Shown here: piece by piece, positions 8,821-15,864 of the stretch
How positions within the stretch are numbered: the first letter of the stretch is position 1
How the letters are laid out: each line of letters starts with the position of its first letter
Position numbers and translations under genes: made by a program
The notes under the pieces: generated by a model
What the model saw: only the letters and a program-made list of their open reading frames with translations
What the model was told of the DNA's origin: nothing
Database searches by the model: none
Source of the DNA: Williamsia muralis NBRC 105860
GTDB lineage: Bacteria; Actinomycetota; Actinomycetes; Mycobacteriales; Mycobacteriaceae
Direction of reading: 5' to 3'
Length of the DNA stretch: 64,000 nucleotides
Assembly (NCBI RefSeq): GCF_001598915.1
Contig: NZ_BDAP01000001.1
Span: 682,001 to 746,000 of the forward strand

Positions 8821-9617
8821 GCGCCGTCGTCGCCGCTGTTGCCGTCGCTCTGTTGATGTGGCCTCGTACCCCGCAGCATCTGCGCGCAACCGGGCTGGCC
8901 GAGACAGCCCGCCCTCCCCGTCGAAGAATCGGGGATCCTGCAGCGTGTTTCACCGGTGCGGCACCGGTGTTGGCGTTGGCGGTATTCGGCCCGGCAGCCG
9001 CACTCGCAGCCGGCATGGCTTCGGCGATGACCTACGTGGCGGTGGTGGCGCGAAAACGGGAGAGCGATGCGGCAGCCGAGATGGCCCGGCTGCTGGCAGC
9101 GCTCGAGGTCATGATCGCCGAGCTTCGGGTCGGTGCCCACCCCGCTCATGCGTGCCGGCAGGCCGCGCAGGACTGTGTCGATCGTGCGGCGACCTTCGAG
9201 ATGTTGCAGATGATGGCCGGTCGAGCCGCTCTCGGGGGTGATGTCGCCGATGGCATCGAGCAGGTTGAAAGCAATCAGCGCGAGTCGTGGCGCAGGGTCG
9301 CGGTGGCGTGGCGCACCGCGGAACAGTACGGACTGCCGATGGCCGAACTCCTGACGTCCGTGCGATCGGACCTCATGGCCCGCAACCGGTTTCGGGAACG
9401 AACCAGAGCTGCGCTCGCCGGTGCGAAGGCCACCGCACTGGTGCTTGCGTTGTTGCCGGTCCTCGGGATCGTGTTGGGGCAGGCCATCGGGGCGGGTCCG
9501 CTGTCGGTGCTGCTCGGTGGTGGCCTCGGCGGCGTGCTGCTGGTGGTCGGGGTGGCTCTGGTGTGTTGCGGTTTGCTGTGGTCGCGCAGGATCGTGGGCA
9601 AGGTGACCGCCCTGTGA
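8817..9617 (+). CDS. tadB: TadB-like inner-membrane platform protein (T2SS F family)
   Basis: A 266-residue membrane protein. N-terminal helices lie around residues 1-20 and 40-75, a cytosolic helical region (LLAALEVMIAELRVGAHPAH onward) forms the T2SSF domain, and C-terminal helices (ALVLALLPVLGIVLGQAIGA and VLLVVGVALVCCGLLW) follow. With TadC it forms the platform on which TadA works. The GTG start overlaps tadA. It is equivalent to Rv3658c. Confidence 0.88.
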   Translation: MSAVVAAVAVALLMWPRTPQHLRATGLAETARPPRRRIGDPAACFTGAAPVLALAVFGPAAALAAGMASAMTYVAVVARKRESDAAAEMARLLAALEVMIAELRVGAHPAHACRQAAQDCVDRAATFEMLQMMAGRAALGGDVADGIEQVESNQRESWRRVAVAWRTAEQYGLPMAELLTSVRSDLMARNRFRERTRAALAGAKATALVLALLPVLGIVLGQAIGAGPLSVLLGGGLGGVLLVVGVALVCCGLLWSRRIVGKVTAL

Positions 9618-10216
9618 CCCCGTGGGTGATCGCCGCCGTGGCCGGGGCGGGTGGATTGTGGCTGATACCAGGTCCGGTGTGGCGCACCTATCGCGTTGTC
9701 GGTCCGCCTGCTCGCACACCCCGTGATCGGGAGCCGCGTTGGCTGGGAAAGAAGAAGGGCGGCGATGAACCCTTCGCCGCGGCGGCGAGTTATGAACTGT
9801 TCGCGGTGTGCCTGCGGTCGGGACTTCCGGTTGGTACGGCGGCCCGCGTGGTGGCGGACTCGGCGCCACCGGCCCTGGGGAGAACCCTTGCCGAGGCCGC
9901 CGACCTCCTCTCGCTGGGCGCGGACCCGTTGCGTGCGTGGGCCGTTCCCGACGACGCCGATCCGGCCGCCCAGGCTCTGGCTGCCATGGCGAGGCGTTCG
10001 GCGCGTGCCGGATCGTCACCGGTACGTGGCCTCGGGGAGTTGGCCGACGGTCAGCGTGCCGAAGCGCAAGACCGCGCGGCCGCGGCAGCCGAGCGCGCCG
10101 GTGTCGCCATCAGCGGTCCGCTGGGTCTGTGTTTTCTGCCGGCCTTCGTCTGTCTGGGCATTGTGCCGGTGGTCATCGGATTGGCCGGGCCGGTGTTCGG
10201 CGGGGGATTGCTGTGA
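9614..10216 (+). CDS. tadC: TadC-like inner-membrane platform protein (T2SS F family)
   Basis: A 200-residue partner of TadB. The GTG start (VTPWVIAAVAGAGGLW) overlaps the tadB stop by GTGA. One N-terminal helix precedes a charged loop with KKKGGD, the T2SSF helical core follows (YELFAVCLRSGLPVGTAARV), and a C-terminal helix pair ends in VIGLAGPVFGGGLL. It is shorter than the proteobacterial TadC but equal to the mycobacterial version (Rv3657c, about 190). Confidence 0.87.
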   Translation: MTPWVIAAVAGAGGLWLIPGPVWRTYRVVGPPARTPRDREPRWLGKKKGGDEPFAAAASYELFAVCLRSGLPVGTAARVVADSAPPALGRTLAEAADLLSLGADPLRAWAVPDDADPAAQALAAMARRSARAGSSPVRGLGELADGQRAEAQDRAAAAAERAGVAISGPLGLCFLPAFVCLGIVPVVIGLAGPVFGGGLL

Positions 10217-10262
10217 AGACTTGCCGCGGAATCACCGCGGCACGAAAAAAGGGGGAGAAACC

Positions 10263-10469
10263 ATGATGAACAGAGTCTTTCGAGAAGCGCAGGCACGCGC
10301 GGCGTTGCTGATGACAGACGAGGACGGGATGTCGACCGCCGAGTATGCGATCGGGACGATCGCTGCCGCGGCGTTCGGGGCCATTTTGTACACCGTTGTC
10401 ACCGGCGACAACATCGTGTCGGCGTTGACGGGGATCATCGACAAGGCGTTGCAGACGTCGGTCGGGTGA
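10263..10469 (+). CDS. flp: Flp-type pilin precursor (DUF4244, Rv3656c type)
   Basis: A 68-residue pilin precursor. A charged leader ends DEDG; mature residues begin MSTAEYAIGT with Glu at +5, the hallmark of type IV/Flp pilins cut after Gly by a prepilin peptidase. A hydrophobic helix (AAAAFGAILYTVV) follows. The ATG is preceded by a strong GGGGGAG after an A-rich run, unlike the coupled starts around it, which suits a subunit needed in excess. No prepilin peptidase gene is in the window. Confidence 0.9.
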   Translation: MMNRVFREAQARAALLMTDEDGMSTAEYAIGTIAAAAFGAILYTVVTGDNIVSALTGIIDKALQTSVG

Positions 10470-10831
10470 TTCGTCGCGGCCGGGCTCGTCTGGTGTCTGA
10501 CGAGCGGGGGATGGTGACGGTGGAGGCGGCGATTGCGATCGCCTCGATTGTTGCTGCGGTGGTGATGGGGGTGGTGGGGATTGTTGCGGTGGCGGCTCAC
10601 GTGCGGTGTATCGATGCCGCACGTGAGGCGGCGCGCATTGCGGCGCAGGGTGATTCGGGTCGGGCTGAAGAGGTTGCCGCGCAGGTCGGTCCACGGGGTG
10701 CGCAGGTGCAGATTCGGACTGAGGGTGATGTGGTGGTGGCGCGGGTGAGTGCGTCTGTGCCGCTGTTCCCGATGCTCGATGTGGGTGCTGATGCGGTCGC
10801 AGCGGTGGAACCGGAGGGTGCGGACCCGTGA
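10466..10831 (+). CDS. tadE: TadE-type pseudopilin
   Basis: A 121-residue minor pilin. The leader ends DERG and is followed by MVTVEAAIAIASIVAAVVMG, with Glu at +5 and one membrane helix, then a small periplasmic domain. Its GTG start overlaps the flp stop by GTGA. It is equivalent to Rv3655c. TadE-like proteins are processed by prepilin peptidase and help initiate or anchor the pilus. Confidence 0.88.
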   Translation: MIRRGRARLVSDERGMVTVEAAIAIASIVAAVVMGVVGIVAVAAHVRCIDAAREAARIAAQGDSGRAEEVAAQVGPRGAQVQIRTEGDVVVARVSASVPLFPMLDVGADAVAAVEPEGADP

Positions 10832-11181
10832 GGATCGTTGCCGATGAGCGCGGGTCGGCGACGGTGGTCGGGGCGTGTGTGGTGGCGGCGCTGGCGGGAT
10901 TGGTGGTGTTGGTTGTGTATGTGGGGGCGGCTGTTTCGGCCCGGCATCAGGCGCAATCGGCTGCTGATCTCGGCGCGCTCGCCGCGGCGCAGGCGTTGGT
11001 GCTCGGTGGTGCCGACCCGTGTGGCCGGGCTGAGGTGATCACTCGTCGGATGTCGGCGGGCGTGGTGTCGTGCGCGGTCGACGGCAGTGATGTGGTGCTG
11101 ACAGTGACCGTGGGGGTGGAAGTGGGTGTCTTCGGACAGCGGCAGGCCCGCGCGGTTGCCCGCGCGGGCCCGGCCGAGTAG
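10828..11181 (+). CDS. TadE-like / Rv3654c-type pilus-associated protein
   Basis: A 117-residue protein with a short leader ending DERG, then SATVVGACVVAALAGLVVLV as a membrane helix, and a compact exported domain holding two Cys (PCGRAE and VVSCAV) that could form a disulfide. The residue at +5 is Val rather than Glu, so processing may differ from TadE. The GTG start overlaps tadE. It is the last gene of the Tad operon; a strong hairpin lies in its 3' end. Confidence 0.82.
   Translation: MRIVADERGSATVVGACVVAALAGLVVLVVYVGAAVSARHQAQSAADLGALAAAQALVLGGADPCGRAEVITRRMSAGVVSCAVDGSDVVLTVTVGVEVGVFGQRQARAVARAGPAE
11145..11170. terminator. Hairpin at the end of the Tad operon
   Basis: GGCCCGCGCGG pairs perfectly with CCGCGCGGGCC around a TTGC loop, inside the last codons of the operon and facing a convergent gene. 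There is no T-tract, as is common in actinobacteria; it may work in both directions. Confidence 0.6.
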
Positions 11182-11187
11182 GGGTGG

Positions 11188-11967
11188 CTACTTGCGTTTG
11201 ACGATGCCCGCGATCCCGGCGACCACCAGACCGATACCCGCGATGAGGGTGAGCCACAAGCCGAAACCGACTTCGAGGAGGGGGCTGTAGTCACTGATGT
11301 CGGCGATGTCGATCGCCGAGGTGAGCACGATCAGCAGACCGGCGATCAGAGCGATGATGCCTGCGACCAGGTGCAGCGGTGATCGCTTGGCGATCAGCGC
11401 GGAGACCACGCCGAAGATGGCCGCGACCAGTCCCAGGACCAGTGTGATCATGCCGTCTTTGACGCCGTAGTCGGAGTCTCCGAGGCCATTGACCTCCACG
11501 ATGCCGGTGACCCAGGGCAAGAACGCCGCGATCACGGTCAGCAGGCCGAGCGCCGCGATCACCCCGCCGATGATCTTGACCGCTTTCGACAGCGTGGTCG
11601 ATCCGGTGGCCGCCGCGTCGTACGGTCCCGCGCCGTAAGGGCTACCGCCATAGGGATTCTGGCCGGCCTGATACGGGCTCTGCCCAGCCTGCGAGTATTG
11701 CGGCTGCTGCCCGTACTGCTGCGCACTCGAGGGCTGCTGCCCGTACTGCTGGCCGTACTGCGGCTGCTGGCCCTGCGGCTGCCCGTATTGCGGTTGTCCA
11801 TACTGCGGCTGCTGCCCGTACTGGCCCTGGGAGTGGCCGCCCGGCTGACCACCCTGCTGGCCGCCCGGCTGCGAATACCCCTGCGGCGGACCACTGGGCG
11901 GTGGTGTGGACGTCGGACTGAACCGCGTCTGTTCGTACGGGTCGGGCTGCCCGGGGCTCTGAGACAT
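11188..11967 (-). CDS. Membrane protein with Gln/Tyr/Pro/Gly-rich repeat N-terminus
   Basis: A 259-residue protein. The ATG (MSQSPGQPDPYEQ) has AGAAGGA upstream and was preferred over an upstream in-frame start. Residues of about 20-120 are low-complexity, built from QYGQ/QPQYGQ units. Residues of about 125-259 contain four predicted membrane helices: KIIGGVIAALGLLTVIAAF, MITLVLGLVAAIFGVVSALI, LVAGIIALIAGLLIVL and a final WLTLIAGIGLVVAGIAGIV ending RKR. Function is unknown; such disordered Gln/Pro tails on small membrane proteins are common in Mycobacteriales and often interact with the cell wall. Confidence 0.75.
   Translation of the reverse strand: MSQSPGQPDPYEQTRFSPTSTPPPSGPPQGYSQPGGQQGGQPGGHSQGQYGQQPQYGQPQYGQPQGQQPQYGQQYGQQPSSAQQYGQQPQYSQAGQSPYQAGQNPYGGSPYGAGPYDAAATGSTTLSKAVKIIGGVIAALGLLTVIAAFLPWVTGIVEVNGLGDSDYGVKDGMITLVLGLVAAIFGVVSALIAKRSPLHLVAGIIALIAGLLIVLTSAIDIADISDYSPLLEVGFGLWLTLIAGIGLVVAGIAGIVKRK
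11695..11860. repeat. Short tandem repeats coding the Gln/Tyr-rich tail
   Basis: Repeated units related to TACTGCGGCTGCTGCCCG on the plus strand encode the QYGQ-type repeats of the overlapping gene. Copy number could vary between strains. Confidence 0.7.
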
Positions 11968-12069
11968 CGTCAATCCTTCTGCCGAATCCTTCAACGAGTT
12001 TGGATATCCAACGGTAAGCCCAAACGAGGCCGTAAAGAACCCGAATCCTTGTCTCATCCCCGCAAATCA

Positions 12070-12098
12070 AAGCTATTTCAGTCAGATGGTCGACACAA
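12070..12098 (-). promoter_or_regulatory. Candidate promoter of the Gln/Pro-rich membrane protein gene
   Basis: On the minus strand TTGTGT (12098-12093) and TAGCTT (12075-12070) are spaced by exactly 17 bases, about 100 bases before the ATG at 11967. Confidence 0.4.
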
Positions 12099-12101
12099 TC
12101 T

Positions 12102-12128
12102 GTCGCGGGAGCCGCGCGGCTCCGCGAC
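12102..12128 (-). terminator. Hairpin downstream of the helicase gene
   Basis: GTCGCGGGAGCCGC and GCGGCTCCGCGAC form a 13-pair stem with one bulged G, 30 to 56 bases after the helicase stop codon. Confidence 0.5.
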
Positions 12129-12157
12129 ACCGACAACGCGGAACCCGGAACATGGCC

Positions 12158-14476
12158 TCAGCTGTCCGGCAACTCCCGCAGGATCAGGTCGAGAACACGA
12201 ACGGCAGCCGCCTTGTCGAGCGGGTCATTGCCGTTTCCGCACTTGGGTGACTGGACACACGAGGGGCAGCCAGCCTCGCAACCGCAGTCCGACACCGCAT
12301 CCCGGGTCGCTTTGATCCAGATCCCGAACGCCTCATGTCCGCGGTCGGCGAACCCGGCGCCGCCGGGATATCCGTCGTAGACGAACACGGTGGGCAACCC
12401 CGTGTCGGGGTGCAGGTTGGTCGACAGCCCGCCGATGTCCCATCGATCGCAGGTGGCCACCAGTGGGAGAAGGCCGATCGCTGCATGCTCGGCGGCGTGT
12501 AACGCACCGGGGAAGTCCACCTCGGCGATCCCGATCGCCTCGAGTGCCTCGGGTTCGATCGTGTACATCACCGCCCGCGTCGACAGCGTCTGCGGCGGCA
12601 TGTCCAGCTCCACCGAGTCCAAGACCTCACCGGTGAGCAACTTACGCAGGTAACCGATCACCTGATGGGTGACGTCGACGCGGACAAGGGAGACCTTCAA
12701 CGGCCCGTGCCGCTGTTCCTGCATCACCTCGGTGATCTCCACGACTGTCGTCTCGCGGGCGCTGGTGGTCCAGTCCGGTTCTTCTGGGTGGACCAGAGCC
12801 AGCCCGTCCTCGAGGTCGAGTTCGTCGACGACGTAGCTCTCACCCTGATGGATGTGGACGGCACCAGGGTGGACGGTGGACATGGCCCGGCCGGTGTCCA
12901 CGGTTCCCAGCAGTTGGGCGCTGGTCTCGTCGACGATCATCACCTGTCCTCCGATGCCTCCCCGGATGTCCACGGCGCCATGAGGATCTACCCCCGCCGC
13001 GACGTACCAGCCGGCCTTCCGGTGACGGATGAGCCCCTGCCGGGCGAGGTCCTCGAGCAGCTCCCGTGCGCCGAATGCGTCCACCTCGGCCTCCTTCAGC
13101 GGCATCTCCGCTGCCGCGCAGAGCAATTGAGGACCGAGTACATACGGGTTGGTGGGGTCGGTGACCGTTGCCTCGACGGGCTTGTCCAGCAACGCTTCCG
13201 GATGGTTCACGAGGTAGGTGTCGAGGGGGTCGTCGCGGGCGACGAGCACCACCAGTGAACCCTCACCGCGGCGACCGGCGCGGCCGGCCTGCTGCCAGAA
13301 CGACGCGACAGTGCCCGGAAAACCCGCCACCACAATGGCATCGAGACCACTGATGTCGACGCCGAGCTCCAGCGCGTTGGTGGTCGCGACCCCCAGTAGT
13401 CGACCGTCGGCGAGGTCGCGCTCGAGCACTCTGCGGTCGTCGGCGAGGTAACCGGCGCGGTACGCGGCCACCCGCGACGACAACTCCGGGTCGACCTCGT
13501 CGAGAATGCGTTTGGCCGAGAGGGCGGCCAGCTCCACTCCTCGGCGGCTGCGTACAAAACAGAGCGTCCGGGCGCCTTCGAGTACCAGGTCGGCGAGGAT
13601 GCGGGCGGCTTCGGCGCCGGCCTGTTTACGCACCGGCGCTCCGTTCTCACCGGTCATCTCGGGTACGAAGCCGGGTTCCCACAAGGCGACGGTGCGAGCA
13701 CCGTGAGGCGACCCGTCTTCGGTGATCTCCTCGGATGGGGCGCCGACGAGTCTGCTCAGAGCCGCACCCGGCGTTCCCGAGGTGGCGCTGGCCCCGATCA
13801 CCACCGGATCGGCACCGACCGCGCGTGCCAGTCGCAGCAGACGCCGCAACACCAGGGCGGTGTGTGACCCGAATACGCCGCGGTAGTGGTGACATTCGTC
13901 GACGACGATGAATTGCAGACCGCGCAGGAAATGCCGCCATCGACCGTGGGAGCCGAGTATTCCGATGTGCAGCATGTCGGGGTTGGTGAAGATCCACCTC
14001 GAATGTTCGCGTGCCCATTGCCGGACCGCGGGTTCGGTGTCTCCGTCGTACGCGCAGGGCTGTAGGTGCAGGAACTCCTTGCGCCCGGCCAAGAGCGAGC
14101 TGACGGAGCGGAGCTGGTCTGCACCGAGCGCTTTGGTGGGCGCTAGGTAGAGGGCGGTGGCCCGCGGGTCGGCGAGCATCCTGCTCAAGATGGGTACCTG
14201 ATAGGCGAGCGATTTACCGGACGCGGTACCCGTGGAAAGCACCACATGTCGACCGGCCCAGGCGTGTTCGGCGGCCGCGACTTGGTGCGACCACGGCCTG
14301 CGAACACCCGCCTCAACAAGCGCATCCTTAACCGGACCGGCGACCCAGTTCGGCCACTCGGCGAAAGATGCTGTCCGGCTGGGAATTACCGACTTGTGCG
14401 TGAGTGGCGATTCATCAGGGGAGATTCCGGCCAGTGTCCGCGCCAGTAGCGCGGAGCCGAAATCATCACTACTCAT
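12158..14476 (-). CDS. DEAD/DEAH-box helicase with DUF1998 zinc module (MrfA/Hrq1 type)
   Basis: A 772-residue superfamily 2 helicase. Walker A is STGTASGKSLAYQ, the DEAH-like box is VVDECHHYRG, motif VI is QQAGRAGRRGEGS, and a C-terminal MZB/DUF1998 domain carries the cysteine cluster CGCEAGCPSCVQSPKC. Proteins of this build (Hrq1 in yeast, MrfA in Bacillus) unwind DNA 3' to 5' and act in repair of mitomycin-type lesions. The M. tuberculosis equivalent is Rv3649. It is divergent from cspA with a 303-base gap. Repair function is family knowledge, not shown here. Confidence 0.88.
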   Translation of the reverse strand: MSSDDFGSALLARTLAGISPDESPLTHKSVIPSRTASFAEWPNWVAGPVKDALVEAGVRRPWSHQVAAAEHAWAGRHVVLSTGTASGKSLAYQVPILSRMLADPRATALYLAPTKALGADQLRSVSSLLAGRKEFLHLQPCAYDGDTEPAVRQWAREHSRWIFTNPDMLHIGILGSHGRWRHFLRGLQFIVVDECHHYRGVFGSHTALVLRRLLRLARAVGADPVVIGASATSGTPGAALSRLVGAPSEEITEDGSPHGARTVALWEPGFVPEMTGENGAPVRKQAGAEAARILADLVLEGARTLCFVRSRRGVELAALSAKRILDEVDPELSSRVAAYRAGYLADDRRVLERDLADGRLLGVATTNALELGVDISGLDAIVVAGFPGTVASFWQQAGRAGRRGEGSLVVLVARDDPLDTYLVNHPEALLDKPVEATVTDPTNPYVLGPQLLCAAAEMPLKEAEVDAFGARELLEDLARQGLIRHRKAGWYVAAGVDPHGAVDIRGGIGGQVMIVDETSAQLLGTVDTGRAMSTVHPGAVHIHQGESYVVDELDLEDGLALVHPEEPDWTTSARETTVVEITEVMQEQRHGPLKVSLVRVDVTHQVIGYLRKLLTGEVLDSVELDMPPQTLSTRAVMYTIEPEALEAIGIAEVDFPGALHAAEHAAIGLLPLVATCDRWDIGGLSTNLHPDTGLPTVFVYDGYPGGAGFADRGHEAFGIWIKATRDAVSDCGCEAGCPSCVQSPKCGNGNDPLDKAAAVRVLDLILRELPDS

Positions 14477-14730
14477 AAAGCCAGTTCACCACGTCGTAAT
14501 AATACCGATTGCTCCGACAATCACGGTTGTGGCCACGTTTGGAATCAGATTGAACTCTCGACTGTTGTGCACGCCCGGAACATGATTGACTGATCTCGGT
14601 CGCAGCTTCTGGGGGGCGGTTCAAGCATTTGGCCGATCTCTCGGGATCGTGTTGCGAGCGTGGTACTGAAGGTTGGTGCGCGGGTTCGTCCCGCGAGCGG
14701 CGCCAGTAGGTATGGCGGTCGGAACCGGCC

Positions 14731-14751
14731 CGGCGGGGTAACTCCCCGCCG
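14731..14751 (+). other. 5'-UTR hairpin upstream of cspA
   Basis: CGGCGGGG (14731-14738) pairs with CCCCGCCG (14744-14751) around TAACT, 29 bases before the cspA start. Cold-shock mRNAs often have structured leaders; whether this one is regulatory is unknown. The rest of the gap 14477-14779 shows no gene. Confidence 0.45.
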
Positions 14752-14779
14752 CACCCGGGTGAAAGAAAAGGAATGCAAG

Positions 14780-14983
14780 ATGGCACAGGGGACTGTGAAG
14801 TGGTTCAACGCGGAGAAGGGCTTCGGCTTCATCGCGCCTGATGATGGACCGGACGACGTGTTTGTCCACTACTCGGAGATCCAGGGGAACGGATTCCGCA
14901 CCCTCGAGGAGAACCAGCGGGTCGAGTTCGAGGTCGGTCAGGGCACCAAGGGCCCACAGGCCACCGGCGTTCGCGCGCTGTAG
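14780..14983 (+). CDS. cspA: Cold-shock protein, CspA family
   Basis: A 67-residue single cold-shock domain. RNP1 is [10 protein letters not shown] and RNP2 is DVFVHYSEI; the N-terminus is [12 protein letters not shown]. It binds single-stranded RNA and DNA as a chaperone. The ATG is preceded by AAAGGA; the frame is open upstream but the family always begins here. It is equivalent to Rv3648c. Confidence 0.95.
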   Translation: MAQGTVKWFNAEKGFGFIAPDDGPDDVFVHYSEIQGNGFRTLEENQRVEFEVGQGTKGPQATGVRAL

Positions 14984-15118
14984 GTCACTCCCCGAGGACC
15001 TTCGCACCACGCGAGGAACCTCCGTTTGATTCGAGCATTCTTTCGGTGCTCGACGATCTCACCCCCGGTCGCCGCATTCCGGTGTCCGGGGGTGAGCCGT
15101 TTTCCGGCCCGCATACCG

Positions 15119-15124
15119 TACGGT
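15119..15124 (+). promoter_or_regulatory. -10 element, leaderless Rv3647c-type gene
   Basis: TACGGT, then six bases, then GTG at 15131; no Shine-Dalgarno sequence. Confidence 0.5.
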
Positions 15125-15130
15125 TTCATC

Positions 15131-15709
15131 GTGGGTCAGCTGTCCATGTTCTCCGCGGAGACCGACGAACCGTCTGTGGACGATCTCGCCGGTCTGTTGG
15201 CGTCGGCCGGACAAACCACAATCGGATCTCGCGGCGCACGCGTCTCGGTGGTCGTGGCCGACGACTGGCGGGCCCAAGCGCTGGCAGACGAGATGGAACG
15301 GTGCGGACTGACTCCCGAGGTCTCGGTGTCGTCAGAGGGTTCGCCGCTCGTGGGTACCGCCACCACCTGGGCTCTCGAGCCGCTCCATCGCGCTTGGACA
15401 AAAGGGGCGATCAAGACGATGCCTGCGACGTGGGTGCCGAGCCCCCGAGCGTTGCGTCTGTGGGTGATCGCTGCCGGGCAGCGCGACGTCGACCGCTACC
15501 TGTTGGGACTCGACCCACACACCCCTGAGTCCCATGGGGCTCTGGCCACCGCTGTGATGCGCGCAGGGGTGGCGCCGACGCTGGTGGGCACGCGGGGCGC
15601 CGCCCCCGCCCTGCGGATCGCAGGCAAACGCCGCTTGACGCGTCTGATCGAATCAGTGGGTGAGGCTCCGGACATCCCCGGGGCGGCCGCATGCTGGCCA
15701 TTCATTTGA
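15131..15709 (+). CDS. Conserved hypothetical protein (Rv3647c type)
   Basis: A 192-residue soluble protein of unknown function, conserved between cspA and topA in Mycobacteriales. The GTG start gives the same length as the M. tuberculosis version and has a leaderless -10 element. The sequence shows alternating strands and helices, a KGAIKTMPATWVPSPRALRLW stretch near the middle and a basic C-terminal segment (IAGKRRLTRLIESVGEAP). No catalytic motif was recognised. Gene order beside topA hints at nucleic-acid metabolism but proves nothing. Confidence 0.75.
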   Translation: MGQLSMFSAETDEPSVDDLAGLLASAGQTTIGSRGARVSVVVADDWRAQALADEMERCGLTPEVSVSSEGSPLVGTATTWALEPLHRAWTKGAIKTMPATWVPSPRALRLWVIAAGQRDVDRYLLGLDPHTPESHGALATAVMRAGVAPTLVGTRGAAPALRIAGKRRLTRLIESVGEAPDIPGAAACWPFI

Positions 15710-15824
15710 CGAGCGCGTCAATCGATCGCTGAACTGCGACGACACCCTGTCCGAGGGGGGTCCGAACACCGGGCTCCGACCGGTTTCGCGGGTGGCAGAT
15801 CAGGTAGAGGTGTGTCAGTAGCGC

Positions 15825-15856
15825 TATACATAAGGTACAAACGGGCCAGAAGGCCC
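15825..15856 (+). promoter_or_regulatory. topA promoter -10 and leader hairpin
   Basis: TATACA (15825-15830) is a good -10; a GGGCC-AGAA-GGCCC hairpin (15843-15856) follows and ends just before the AGGGAAAG ribosome-binding site of topA. Confidence 0.45.
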
Positions 15857-15864
15857 AGGGAAAG